In this document: positions 7,835-16,506 of the stretch, one piece after another
Numbering within the stretch: the first letter of the stretch is position 1
Layout: every line of letters begins with the position of its first letter
Assembly: GCA_024687655.1 (NCBI GenBank)
Contig: JAILEN010000097.1
Location: 1 to 35,200 of the forward strand
Direction: 5' to 3'
Source: Lachnospiraceae bacterium
Lineage (GTDB): Bacteria; Bacillota; Clostridia; Lachnospirales; Lachnospiraceae
DNA: 35,200 nt
Position numbers and translations under genes: made by a program
Notes under the pieces: generated by a model
Seen by the model: the letters and a program-made list of their open reading frames with translations, nothing else
What the model was told of the DNA's origin: nothing
Databases searched by the model: none

Positions 7835-10532
7835 GCTGGTACTGGGCATACTTGCACATGTTGATGCGGGTAAGACCACGCTGTCGGAGGCTCTTCTTTA
7901 TACTGCCGGATCCATCAAACGTTTTGGCAGGGTCGACAGGGGAGAGTCTTTTTTGGATGGAGAAGAGATAGAAAGAGCCCGGGGAGTCACGGTCTTTTCC
8001 AAGCAGGCCAGGCTTTGCTGGAAGGATACGGACATAGTTTTTCTGGATACTCCGGGTCATGTGGATTTTTCTCCTGAGACCGAGAGGACACTCTCGGTGC
8101 TGGACTACGCTATTTTAGTCATAAGCGCTCCGGACGGGGTGCAGAGTCACACCCGTACTCTGATGCGGCTGCTTTCCAAATACCATATTCCCACTTTTAT
8201 TTTTGTGAACAAGATGGACCTCACCGAAAAAACCATGGATGAGGTGATCTCTGATATCAGGGAAAAGCTCTGCCCTGAGGCGGTGATGCTGCCTACAGGG
8301 GGCGGGGAGCTTTCCGCAGATAACTGTGGTGATGAGGGGATTGAGGAGATCGCAGGCTTTGACGAGGCCCTCATCGAGGAGTATTTTGAAAACGGTGTGC
8401 TTTCAGAGGCTTCGGTGCGCCGGTCCGTGGCGGGACGCAGGCTGTTCCCGGTGTTTTTCGGATCGGCTCTCCATCAGGAGGGCATCACGGAGCTTTTGGA
8501 CGGGATAGCGGGCCTTTCCGAGAAAAAGCCGGTACCCGGGGAGTTCGGAGCCAGAGTATACAAGATAGGCTGGGATAAAAAGGGAGAGCGTCTCACCCAT
8601 GTCAGACTCACCGGAGGATCCGTCCGTCCCAAGGATGTGATAGTTACCAAAAGAGGGGTGGCTGACGAAGAGGGCGCCGTCACGGATGAGATATCCGAAA
8701 AGATACAGGGCATCCGGCTCTATGAGGGTGAGCGTTTTGAAGCCGTGGACGGGGCTGATGCCGTGGAGATATGCACCCTGCTGGGTCTTGACAATACCTA
8801 CACAGGTCAGGGGCTGGGCTTCGAGGAGGATGCTCTGGTACCGGAGTTGTCCCCTGTTTTGTCCTATCAGGTGATCCCGCCCAAAGAGGTGACGGCCGGC
8901 AAGCTGTTTGAGACCCTGAAGGTTTTAAATGAGGAGGAGCCCACCTTTGGGATGACCCATAATGAGCATACCGGGGATATAATGGTGCAGCTCATGGGCC
9001 CCTTTCAGCTGGAGGTGCTGCAGCAGGAGATAAAAAGGAGATTCGGCTTTTTAGTGACCTTTGGTCCCGGAAAGATACTGTACAAGGAGACCATTGCTTC
9101 TTCGGCCTATGGCGTGGGGCATTTTGAACCGCTGAGGCACTATGCGGAGGCTCATCTGCTTTTGGAGCCGGGGGAGCCGGGGAGCGGCATAGAGATAGAT
9201 AACGCCTGCCCGGTGGATATACTTTCCGTGAACTACCAGAAGCAGGTGGTGAATGTGCTGGAGCGGGCCAGGCTCAAGGGCGTACTCACGGGGGCGCCCC
9301 TTACGGATGTAAAGATCACCCTGGTATCCGGCAAGAGCCACACCAAGCACACCGAGGGAGGCGATTTTTCACAGGCCTCCAGACGTGCGGTGCGACAGGG
9401 ACTTATGAAGGCCGAAAGTGTGATTTTGGAGCCGGTTTTCGATCTGGTGCTTCGGGTGCCTCAGTCCATGGTGGGCAGAGCCATGACGGATCTGGAGAGG
9501 ATGCACGGCAAGCTTTTGCCTCCTGAGATAGAAAACGACCAGGCCCTGCTTCGGGGACGGGTGCCTGTGGCCTGTATCACTGATTACGCCAGAGATGTGG
9601 CCTCATATACCGGCGGTCTGGGGGAGCTGACGCTGGATCCCGGCGGCTATGAGCCCTGCCACAATGCAGAAGAGGTGATCGAAAAGGCGGGTTATGATCC
9701 GGAAGCTGATATGAGAAACCCCACCGGATCCGTATTCTGCGCTCAGGGTGCGGGCTATGTGGTGCCCTGGTATGAGGTGGAGGAGATGATGCATATGCCC
9801 TGTGCCCTCAGTTCCGGGGAAGAGTCAGAGGACGAGGATGCCGCCATGCAGCGGATGGCACTGGCCCGGGCGGAGGCGGCAAGACGCAGCGCCGAGGCCA
9901 TGGAGCCCAAGGGTTTTCGCGGCTACAGCGGGATGGAAAAAGAGCTGGAGGGCATTTTTGTCAGAGAGTTCGGGGAGATCAAAAGCTCCATCAAAAACCG
10001 CGACGTGGGAAAGCGGGAAAGAAACTACGACGATCCTGTGGAGCGGGAAAAGAGGGTGCGTGAGGCAAGAGAGGAATACAAGGCCGCCCACGGCAGCAGT
10101 TCCGAAAAGAAGCCGGCGGCAAAGCTGCCCCGCTTTACCATAATAGACGGATACAATGTGATATTTGTGGATAACGAGCTTAAAGACCTGGCAAAGGACG
10201 ACCTCCATGCAGCCAGGACCAAGCTTTTGGACATAGTGGCCGACTATCAGGGATATGTGGGTGATGAGGTGATAGTGGTCTTTGATGCCTGGAGGAAAAA
10301 GGGAGGTACCGGAAGCTCCGAACGGTATGGAAGCCTCTATGTGGAGTTTACCAAAGAGGCCCAGACAGCTGATGCCTATATCGAGCGGGCCGTGCATGAG
10401 CTCATGCCGGGGGCCCACATCACTGTGGTCACCTCCGATGCGGCGGAGCAGGTGATAGTCTCAGGCTCCGGCGCCTATCGCATGTCCTCAAGGGAGTTTT
10501 TTGACGAAATAAAAAGGTTGAAAATGGGTTAG
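7827..10532 (+). CDS. EF-G/TetM-like ribosomal GTPase fused to a Rae1/YacP-like NYN nuclease domain
   Basis: A 901-residue fusion. Residues 1 to about 650 form a translational GTPase of the ribosomal-protection kind: P-loop AHVDAGKT (10-17), RGVTV switch, DTPGH (74-78), NKMD (128-131), then domains II-V. The domain IV tip reads GKSHTKHTEGGDF rather than the YSPVST-type loop of Tet(M), so drug resistance is doubtful. A charged linker (about 665-765) joins a complete NYN_YacP domain (770-901) with the acidic residues of that fold: DGYN at 774, VVFDA at 820, FTKEAQTAD ending 849 and VTSD ending 871. Bacillus subtilis Rae1 (YacP) cuts mRNA in the ribosomal A site. I infer a GTPase that delivers a nuclease to the ribosome. 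It overlaps the GGDEF gene by eight bases and has no strong ribosome site of its own. Confidence 0.9.
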   Translation: MSKLVLGILAHVDAGKTTLSEALLYTAGSIKRFGRVDRGESFLDGEEIERARGVTVFSKQARLCWKDTDIVFLDTPGHVDFSPETERTLSVLDYAILVISAPDGVQSHTRTLMRLLSKYHIPTFIFVNKMDLTEKTMDEVISDIREKLCPEAVMLPTGGGELSADNCGDEGIEEIAGFDEALIEEYFENGVLSEASVRRSVAGRRLFPVFFGSALHQEGITELLDGIAGLSEKKPVPGEFGARVYKIGWDKKGERLTHVRLTGGSVRPKDVIVTKRGVADEEGAVTDEISEKIQGIRLYEGERFEAVDGADAVEICTLLGLDNTYTGQGLGFEEDALVPELSPVLSYQVIPPKEVTAGKLFETLKVLNEEEPTFGMTHNEHTGDIMVQLMGPFQLEVLQQEIKRRFGFLVTFGPGKILYKETIASSAYGVGHFEPLRHYAEAHLLLEPGEPGSGIEIDNACPVDILSVNYQKQVVNVLERARLKGVLTGAPLTDVKITLVSGKSHTKHTEGGDFSQASRRAVRQGLMKAESVILEPVFDLVLRVPQSMVGRAMTDLERMHGKLLPPEIENDQALLRGRVPVACITDYARDVASYTGGLGELTLDPGGYEPCHNAEEVIEKAGYDPEADMRNPTGSVFCAQGAGYVVPWYEVEEMMHMPCALSSGEESEDEDAAMQRMALARAEAARRSAEAMEPKGFRGYSGMEKELEGIFVREFGEIKSSIKNRDVGKRERNYDDPVEREKRVREAREEYKAAHGSSSEKKPAAKLPRFTIIDGYNVIFVDNELKDLAKDDLHAARTKLLDIVADYQGYVGDEVIVVFDAWRKKGGTGSSERYGSLYVEFTKEAQTADAYIERAVHELMPGAHITVVTSDAAEQVIVSGSGAYRMSSREFFDEIKRLKMG

Positions 10533-10546
10533 TATATGCTAATATT
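10518..10546 (+). promoter_or_regulatory. Putative iron-regulated promoter with DtxR-like operator before feoAB
   Basis: TTGAAA (10518-10523), 17-base spacer, AATATT (10541-10546). A near-palindrome TTAGTATATGCTAA (10529-10542) fills the spacer and resembles TTAG...CTAA operators of DtxR/IdeR-type metalloregulators. The region overlaps the end of the preceding gene. Confidence 0.5.
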
Positions 10547-10574
10547 ACAGCGTAGGCACAATAAGTATTAAGTG

Positions 10575-12932
10575 ATGGATAATATGACGTTAAAGGAATT
10601 GGAGATAGGAAAGTCCGCCAGGATCAGTTCGGTGGGCGGCAGCGGTGCACTGCGACAGCATTTTCTGGACATGGGTGTGTTACCCGGGGCCAGGGTAAAG
10701 GTGATCAAATACGCTCCCATGGGCGATCCCGTGGAGATACGCATCCACGGATATGAGCTGACCCTGAGGATGGATGATGCGGCGCAGATAGGGATAGAGC
10801 CCCTGGAGGCAGCTGTCGAGGATCCGGCCAGAGGCGGCTCCCACAGGAAAAAGGAGCATCCGGGTCTCGGTGAGGGAGGCAAGTATCATCAAAAGGGTCA
10901 CGAGCATCCCCTGCCTGAGGGCACCACACTTACCTTTGCCCTGGTGGGAAACCAGAACAGCGGAAAGACCACCCTTTTCAACCAGCTCACCGGCGCCAGG
11001 CAGCACGTAGGCAATTTTCCCGGTGTCACCGTGGACAGGAAGGACGGGGTCATTTTGGGTCGTGAGGATACGCTGATCACGGATCTGCCGGGCATCTATT
11101 CCATGTCTCCCTATTCCAGTGAGGAGTTGGTGTCCAGGGACTTCGTGCTAAACGAAAAGCCCAAGGGTGTGATAAATATCGTGGACGCCACCAATATCGA
11201 GAGAAATCTGTATCTGACCATGCAGCTTCTGGAGATGGATGTGCCGGTGGTAGTGGCCCTCAACATGATGGACGAGATGACGGAAAACGGGGGATCCGTG
11301 GACGTAAACGCCTTGGAGGAGCTTTTGGGCACTCCAGTGGTTCCCATTTCCGCAGCGAAAAAATTCGGCATCCATGAGCTGGTGGAGCATGCCATCCATG
11401 TGGCAAAGTATCAGGAGAAACCATCCCGCCAGGATTTTTGCGATATAAACGATCACGGTGGTGCCATCCACCGTTGTCTGCACGCGGTGATGCATCTCAT
11501 CGAGGATCATGCAAAAAGAGCGGGTCTCCCCCTTCGTTTTGCTGCCAGCAAGCTCATCGAGGGAGATGAGAGGGTCATGGAGGCCCTGGGCCTGGAGCAA
11601 AATGAAAAGGAGCTTTTGGAGCATCTGACACTGCAGATGGAGCATGAGTGCGGCATGGACAAAAACGCCGCCATTGCCGACATGCGTTTTTCCTTTATTA
11701 CAAAGGTATGCCGGGAGTGCGTTACTAAGCCTCAGGAAAACAAGGGCCGGGCCAAGTCCCAGAGGATCGATCGGATACTGACGGGAAAGTACACGGCGGT
11801 TCCCATTTTCATAGCCATAATGGGACTGGTGTGCTTTTTGACCTTTAATATGATAGGAGCCTGGCTGCAGGATCTGATGGCCATGGGTATAGAGGCGGTC
11901 ACCGCCAGGCTGGATACGGTGCTTACCAACGGTGGAGTAAATTATGTGCTCCATGGGGTTATCATAGACGGTATATGCGAGGGGGTGGGCAGTGTACTCA
12001 GTTTTTTGCCCATCATCGTGACCATGTTCTTCTTTTTATCCATTATGGAGGATAGCGGATACATAGCCAGGGTGGCTTTTGTGATGGACAAGCTCTTGCG
12101 GCGCATCGGCCTGTCGGGACGCAGCATAGTACCCATGCTTATAGGCTTTGGCTGTACCGTGCCGGCGGTGATGTCATCCCGGACCCTGCCCAGTGAGCGG
12201 GACCGCAAGATGACCATACTGCTTACACCTTTTATGAGCTGTACTGCGAAGCTACCCATCTATGCGTTTTTCGTAGATGCATTTTTCCCGTCCCACAAGG
12301 CACTCATCATGATAGGACTATATGTGCTGGGTATCATAATGGGGATATTGGCTGCGCTGATATACAAGGCACATTTCAAGGGCGAGGCGGTGCCCTTTGT
12401 GATGGAGCTCCCCAACTATCGCATGCCGGGGGCAAAAAACGTGGGAATTTTGTTATGGGAAAAAACAAAGGACTTTTTGCAGAGGGCCTTTTCCGTGATA
12501 CTGATAGCCACCATCATAGTCTGGTTCTTGAAAAGCTTTGATTTCAGGTTTAATATGGTAAATGATTCAAAGGATTCCATCCTGGCGCTTGTGGCGGGGG
12601 TATTGGCACCTTTGTTTGTACCCCTGGGACTGGGAGACTGGAGGATAGTGACCTCCCTGATCAGCGGGTTTATGGCAAAGGAAAGCGTGGTATCCGTTTT
12701 GGAGGTACTTTTCGGTGCTGAGGGCGGAGTGTCAGCAGCTCTAAGTTCCGTGGCAGCAGCCTCCCTTCTGGTATTTTCGCTGTTGTATACACCCTGCGTG
12801 GCGGCTATTGCCTCCATACGCAGTGAACTGGGTAACAAATATGCCGCATTTGTGGTGCTCTGGCAGTGCGTAATAGCCTGGGTGGCTGCTTTTGCAGTCA
12901 GGCTCATCGGGCTGGCAATGGGGTTAGGATGA
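10575..12932 (+). CDS. feoB: FeoA-FeoB fusion, ferrous iron transporter
   Basis: About 785 residues. Residues 1-78 are a FeoA SH3-like domain (MTLKELEIGKSARI, HFLDMGVLPGARVKVI). A linker rich in His, Gly and Lys (about 84-115) precedes the FeoB G domain, with P-loop GNQNSGKTT near residue 125, FPGVTVDRK and DLPGIYSMSPYSSEE. A GDI helical region and a membrane half with repeated Gate segments follow (GFGCTVPAVMSSRTL, FMSCTAKLPIYAFF, FMAKESVVSVL). It imports Fe(II), with nucleotide use in the cytoplasmic domain. The start is uncertain: GTG 10572, ATG 10575 and ATG 10584 are in frame and none has a clear ribosome site. Confidence 0.95.
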   Translation: MDNMTLKELEIGKSARISSVGGSGALRQHFLDMGVLPGARVKVIKYAPMGDPVEIRIHGYELTLRMDDAAQIGIEPLEAAVEDPARGGSHRKKEHPGLGEGGKYHQKGHEHPLPEGTTLTFALVGNQNSGKTTLFNQLTGARQHVGNFPGVTVDRKDGVILGREDTLITDLPGIYSMSPYSSEELVSRDFVLNEKPKGVINIVDATNIERNLYLTMQLLEMDVPVVVALNMMDEMTENGGSVDVNALEELLGTPVVPISAAKKFGIHELVEHAIHVAKYQEKPSRQDFCDINDHGGAIHRCLHAVMHLIEDHAKRAGLPLRFAASKLIEGDERVMEALGLEQNEKELLEHLTLQMEHECGMDKNAAIADMRFSFITKVCRECVTKPQENKGRAKSQRIDRILTGKYTAVPIFIAIMGLVCFLTFNMIGAWLQDLMAMGIEAVTARLDTVLTNGGVNYVLHGVIIDGICEGVGSVLSFLPIIVTMFFFLSIMEDSGYIARVAFVMDKLLRRIGLSGRSIVPMLIGFGCTVPAVMSSRTLPSERDRKMTILLTPFMSCTAKLPIYAFFVDAFFPSHKALIMIGLYVLGIIMGILAALIYKAHFKGEAVPFVMELPNYRMPGAKNVGILLWEKTKDFLQRAFSVILIATIIVWFLKSFDFRFNMVNDSKDSILALVAGVLAPLFVPLGLGDWRIVTSLISGFMAKESVVSVLEVLFGAEGGVSAALSSVAAASLLVFSLLYTPCVAAIASIRSELGNKYAAFVVLWQCVIAWVAAFAVRLIGLAMGLG

Positions 12933-12937
12933 CTGCT

Positions 12938-12956
12938 ATCCCGAGGGCCGGATCTT
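12938..12956 (+). repeat. Degenerate copy of the palindromic repeat before uxuA
   Basis: TATCCCGAGGGCCGGATCT resembles the forward repeat (ATCCCGAGCG...GAAGGATCT) with a shortened centre. GGATCT ends 17 bases before the uxuA start codon, the same distance as in the clear copies. Confidence 0.4.
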
Positions 12957-12972
12957 TTATGAGGAGGGTTTT

Positions 12973-14076
12973 ATGGAAATGACATTGAGGTGGTACGGAT
13001 CGAAGTTCGATACTGTAACACTTGAACAGATAAGACAGATCCCCGGAGTACACGGGGTCATTACCACGCTGTATGATACCGAGCCCGGCGAGGTCTGGAG
13101 CCGTGAGAGGATCAGGGCATTAAAGGATGAGGTAGAGGCAGCGGGGCTTCGGATCGCGGGTATCGAGAGTGTGAATGTCCACGAGGATATCAAGCTGGGC
13201 AAGTCCACCCGGGATCAGCTCATCGACAATTACATCGCCACCCTCAGAAATCTGGGGGAGGAAGATATTCACATGGTCTGCTACAACTTCATGCCGGTCT
13301 TTGACTGGACCAGGACGGAGCTGGCCCGCAGGCGGCCTGACGGATCCACGGTTTTGGCCTATACCCAAAAGGCGGTGGACGATCTGGTGCCGGAGGACAT
13401 GTTCGCATCCATATCCGGGGATATGAACGGCAGCGTCATGCCAGGGTGGGAACCGCAGAGATTGGCGCATGTAAAGGAGCTTTTCGAGGAGTACCGGGGA
13501 GTGACTGAGGAGGATCTTTTTGCAAATCTTAAGTATTTCCTGGAGCGGATCATGCCGGTATGCAACGAATATGATATAAATATGGCCATACATCCGGATG
13601 ATCCGGCCTGGAGTGTCTTCGGACTGCCCAGGATCATTGTGAATCTGGAGAATATTCAGAGGATGATGAAAATGGTGGATGATCCCCACAACGGCGTTAC
13701 CTTCTGCGCCGGTTCATATGGTACCAATCCCAAAAACGATCTGCCGGGGATGATCAGGGCACTGAAGGGACGCATCCACTTTGCCCATGTGAGGAATCTG
13801 AAATTCAATAAATTTGACAATGAGGGGAATCCCATTGATTTTGAGGAATCGGCCCATCTGTCGTCTGACGGGTCCTTTGATCTGTATGAGATAGTAAAGG
13901 CCCTTTATGATATAGGATTTGAGGGGCCCATCAGGCCGGATCACGGACGTATGATCTGGGGTGAGGTGGCCATGCCGGGGTACGGGCTTTATGACAGGGC
14001 CCTGGGAGCGGCGTATATCAACGGGTTATGGGAAGCCGTAGAGAAAGCTTCTTCGTCGCTACGCTCCTCAGAATGA
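12973..14076 (+). CDS. uxuA: Mannonate dehydratase
   Basis: Converts D-mannonate to 2-keto-3-deoxygluconate in hexuronate breakdown. The 367-residue sequence is UxuA-like throughout: MTLRWYGSKFDTVTLEQIRQ, GVHGVITTLYD, IESVNVHEDIKLG, CYNFMPVFDWTRTEL, MAIHPDDPAW, GVTFCAGSYGTNP and the late RPDHGRMIWGE, which bring the metal ligands (Cys, His, Asp). AGGAGGG precedes the ATG. The last nine residues (ASSSLRSSE) and the stop codon are encoded by a repeat element, so the natural C-terminus was replaced or extended. First gene of the uxuA-uxuB-uxaC-eda cluster; no promoter was recognised between it and feoB 40 bases upstream. Confidence 0.95.
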   Translation: MEMTLRWYGSKFDTVTLEQIRQIPGVHGVITTLYDTEPGEVWSRERIRALKDEVEAAGLRIAGIESVNVHEDIKLGKSTRDQLIDNYIATLRNLGEEDIHMVCYNFMPVFDWTRTELARRRPDGSTVLAYTQKAVDDLVPEDMFASISGDMNGSVMPGWEPQRLAHVKELFEEYRGVTEEDLFANLKYFLERIMPVCNEYDINMAIHPDDPAWSVFGLPRIIVNLENIQRMMKMVDDPHNGVTFCAGSYGTNPKNDLPGMIRALKGRIHFAHVRNLKFNKFDNEGNPIDFEESAHLSSDGSFDLYEIVKALYDIGFEGPIRPDHGRMIWGEVAMPGYGLYDRALGAAYINGLWEAVEKASSSLRSSE

Positions 14077-14078
14077 CA
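14047..14078 (+). repeat. Reverse-type repeat copy forming the 3' end of uxuA
   Basis: GCTTCTTCGTCGCTACGCTC then CTCAGAATGACA-type end. It carries the last nine uxuA codons and the TGA at 14074-14076, and is immediately followed by a forward-type copy. Confidence 0.8.
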
Positions 14079-14079
14079 T

Positions 14080-14133
14080 GTCATCCTGAGCGCAGCGGGA
14101 TCCAAGTGTCATCCCGAGCGCAGCGAAGGATCT
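14080..14133 (+). repeat. Forward repeat doublet upstream of the SDR gene
   Basis: Two head-to-tail units (14080-14103 and 14108-14133) starting GTCATCCTGAGCGCAGCGGG and GTCATCCCGAGCGCAGCGAA. Each unit can fold on itself (ATCC...GGAT). The same two-unit arrangement recurs at 15000-15052. Confidence 0.85.
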
Positions 14134-14152
14134 ATAGAAAAGAGGTGTTGTT

Positions 14153-14998
14153 ATGGATTATTCGATAGATATCAGGGACAAGGTAGTAGTGATCACCGGT
14201 GCAGGAGGTGTGCTCTGCGGTGAATTCGCAAAGCTTCTGGCAGAGCAGGGATCCAGGGTGGCCCTGTTGGATCTAAACGAGGAGGCTGCAAAAGCCAAGG
14301 CTGAAGAGATACGTGCAGCAGGCGGTGTAGCGGAGGGCTATGCCTGCAACGTGCTGGAAAAGGAGAGCCTGAAGGCGGCCCACGAAGCAGTAAAAAAAGA
14401 TCTGGGTACCTGTGACATCCTTTTAAACGGAGCAGGGGGCAACAATCCCAGAGCCACCACTACCAACGAATATTACAAGGCCGGAGATGAGGAGATCGAC
14501 GGGCTGGTGTCCTTTTTCGATCTGGATCAGAAGGGAGTGGAGTTCGTATTCAATCTGAACTTTATCGGTACCCTGCTTCCCACCCAGGAGTTTGCGGTGG
14601 ACATGATAGGGAAAAAGGACTGCTCCATCATCAATATCTCATCCATGAACGCATATACGCCTCTTACGAAGATCCCCGCCTACAGCGGAGCCAAGGCAGC
14701 TATCTCCAATTTCACACAGTGGCTGGCGGTGCATTTTTCAAAGGAGGGCATAAGGGTAAACGCCATAGCCCCGGGCTTTTTCTCAACAAAACAGAACGCT
14801 GCTCTTTTGTTCAACGAGGACGGTACACCTACCGCCCGTACGGAAAAGATACTGGCGGCAACCCCCATGGGTCGCTTTGGTGAACCGGAGGAGCTCAACG
14901 GTACCCTTTTATATCTTTTGAATCCAAAGATGTCCGGGTTCGTAACCGGTGTTGTCATCCCTATAGATGGTGGTTTTTCAGCATATTCTGGGGTCTGA
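14153..14998 (+). CDS. uxuB: SDR oxidoreductase, probable D-mannonate/fructuronate oxidoreductase
   Basis: This 281-residue Rossmann short-chain dehydrogenase has the cofactor motif VVVITGAGGVLCGEFAKLL near residues 10-28, then ILLNGAGG, and catalytic Tyr177 and Lys181 (YSGAKAA) with an upstream serine (NISSMNAYTP). E. coli UxuB belongs to a different dehydrogenase family; Bacillus YjmF-like SDR enzymes are the usual replacement in Firmicute uxu operons, and the position between uxuA and uxaC supports fructuronate-mannonate interconversion. The specificity is inferred from context. AAAGAGGTG precedes the ATG. The gene is flanked on both sides by the same repeat doublet. Confidence 0.85.
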   Translation: MDYSIDIRDKVVVITGAGGVLCGEFAKLLAEQGSRVALLDLNEEAAKAKAEEIRAAGGVAEGYACNVLEKESLKAAHEAVKKDLGTCDILLNGAGGNNPRATTTNEYYKAGDEEIDGLVSFFDLDQKGVEFVFNLNFIGTLLPTQEFAVDMIGKKDCSIINISSMNAYTPLTKIPAYSGAKAAISNFTQWLAVHFSKEGIRVNAIAPGFFSTKQNAALLFNEDGTPTARTEKILAATPMGRFGEPEELNGTLLYLLNPKMSGFVTGVVIPIDGGFSAYSGV

Positions 14999-14999
14999 T

Positions 15000-15052
15000 G
15001 TCATCCTGAGCAAAGCGGGACCAAGTGTCATCCTGAGCGAAGCGAAGGATCT
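15000..15052 (+). repeat. Forward repeat doublet upstream of uxaC
   Basis: Two head-to-tail units (15000-15022 and 15027-15052), again joined by CCAAGT as in the copy 920 bases upstream. It begins one base after the SDR stop codon. GGATCT ends 19 bases before the uxaC ATG. Confidence 0.85.
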
Positions 15053-15071
15053 TTATGGAAAGGAATCGGGT

Positions 15072-16472
15072 ATGAAAAGCTTTCTTGGTGAGGACTTTTT
15101 ACTGAACAGCGATACCGCCAGGACGCTGTATCATGAGCATGCCGAGGGTATGCCCATAATCGACTATCATAACCATCTGGATCCCCGGGCCATATACGAG
15201 GACGTGAGGTTTGACAACATCACCGAGCTGTGGCTGGGAGGCGATCATTACAAATGGAGGGCCATGCGTTCAAACGGTATCCGGGAGGATTATGTGACGG
15301 GGACTTGGCCGGATCCCTTTGAGAGATTTGCGGCCTGGGCCGGGACTGTACCCAGGCTTTTCGGGAATCCCCTGTATCACTGGACTGCCCTGGAGCTTTT
15401 GAGGTTCTTTGATATAGATACGCCCCTGAGTGAGGACAATGCCAGGGAGATATATGACGCCTGCAATGAGAGACTCCATACACCCGAGTTTTCCGTCAGG
15501 AACCTCATCGTCAAAATGAATGTGAAGGAGCTTTGTACAACGGACGATCCGGTATCGGACCTGAAGTTCCACAGGCTTTTGCACCAGCAGGAGGACCGGT
15601 TCAAGGTGAGACCCACCTTCCGCCCGGATAGGGCCATGAACCTGCTGCGAGAGGATTACAGGTATTATATCGATGAGCTGTCCCTGGTGTCGGAGCTTCG
15701 GATCAACAACTACGAGGATCTGGTGAAGGCTCTGACCCTGAGGCTTGACTATTTCTGTGAGAACGGCTGCCGCATTGCGGACCTGAGCCTGGAAGGCGGC
15801 ATATACATGGAGGCTTCCGAGCTGGAGGTGCATCGTATCTTTGAGCACAGACTCATCGACGGGTCGCTTTTGCCGGAGCAGGAGCTGAAGTTCAAGAGCA
15901 GGCTGCTCATCGACCTGGCCCGGGAATACAGGAAGAGGGATATGGTGATGCAGCTTCACATCGGAGCCATGAGGAACAACAATCCCCGGATGTACGAGCG
16001 ACTGGGTCCCGATGCGGGCTTTGATTCCCAGGATGATATGAACTACGCCGGGCAGCTTTCTGAGCTTTTGGGTATCATGGATGAGAGTTATGCCCTGCCC
16101 AAGACCATTTTGTACTGTCTGAATCCAAAGGATTTTGAGATGCTGGCTTCTCTGATGGGCAATTTCCAGGACGGCACCCATCCCGGCAAACTGCAGCTGG
16201 GTCCCGCATGGTGGTTCAACGACCACAAGAGGGGCATGATAAAACAGATGGAGACCCTCTGCGACTATGGCGTTTTTGCAGGCTTTGTGGGGATGCTGAC
16301 GGATTCACGGAGCTTTCTGTCATTTTCCAGACACGAGTATTTCAGAAGGATCCTGTGTGATTTTGTGGGGGATGCCGTGGAAAGAGGGGAGTATCCTGCG
16401 GATATGGGATTTTTAGGGCAGATGATCGAGGATATTTGCTATAAAAATATTAAGAGCTACATGAATTTATAA
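15072..16472 (+). CDS. uxaC: Glucuronate/uronate isomerase
   Basis: Isomerises D-glucuronate to D-fructuronate (and galacturonate to tagaturonate). The 466 residues match the UxaC TIM-barrel family: MKSFLGEDFLLNSDTARTLY, metal site IDYHNHLDPRAI, RLHTPEFSVRNLIVKMNV, TTDDPVSDL, LQLHIGAMRNNN and LGPAWWFNDHKRGM, plus FVGMLTDSRSFLSFSRHEYFRR in two parts. The start at 15072 has AAAGGAA upstream; the open frame continues upstream but only through the repeat doublet. Third gene of the hexuronate cluster. Its stop codon abuts another repeat copy. Confidence 0.95.
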   Translation: MKSFLGEDFLLNSDTARTLYHEHAEGMPIIDYHNHLDPRAIYEDVRFDNITELWLGGDHYKWRAMRSNGIREDYVTGTWPDPFERFAAWAGTVPRLFGNPLYHWTALELLRFFDIDTPLSEDNAREIYDACNERLHTPEFSVRNLIVKMNVKELCTTDDPVSDLKFHRLLHQQEDRFKVRPTFRPDRAMNLLREDYRYYIDELSLVSELRINNYEDLVKALTLRLDYFCENGCRIADLSLEGGIYMEASELEVHRIFEHRLIDGSLLPEQELKFKSRLLIDLAREYRKRDMVMQLHIGAMRNNNPRMYERLGPDAGFDSQDDMNYAGQLSELLGIMDESYALPKTILYCLNPKDFEMLASLMGNFQDGTHPGKLQLGPAWWFNDHKRGMIKQMETLCDYGVFAGFVGMLTDSRSFLSFSRHEYFRRILCDFVGDAVERGEYPADMGFLGQMIEDICYKNIKSYMNL

Positions 16473-16497
16473 GATTCTTCGCTACGCTCAGAATGAC
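16472..16497 (+). repeat. Reverse-type repeat copy after uxaC
   Basis: AGATTCTTCGCTACGCTCAG then AATGAC; starts on the last base of the uxaC stop codon and is followed by AACGGG. Confidence 0.85.
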
Positions 16498-16506
16498 AAC
16501 GGGAAT

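Noticed and set aside
7827-9780. Tetracycline-resistance ribosomal protection protein
   Set aside because: The overall fold fits, but the domain IV tip does not carry the Tet(M)/Tet(O) loop, the gene is in a housekeeping context, and it carries a nuclease fusion.
14967-15071. N-terminal extension of uxaC
   Set aside because: It overlaps the SDR end and would translate the repeat doublet; family proteins begin at MKSFLGEDF, which has its own ribosome site.
15270-16226. Long open frame of 318 codons antisense to uxaC
   Set aside because: Shadow frame of a well-recognised gene, without a ribosome site or recognisable motifs. The same holds for the 300-codon frame opposite the GGDEF gene (6524-7426).
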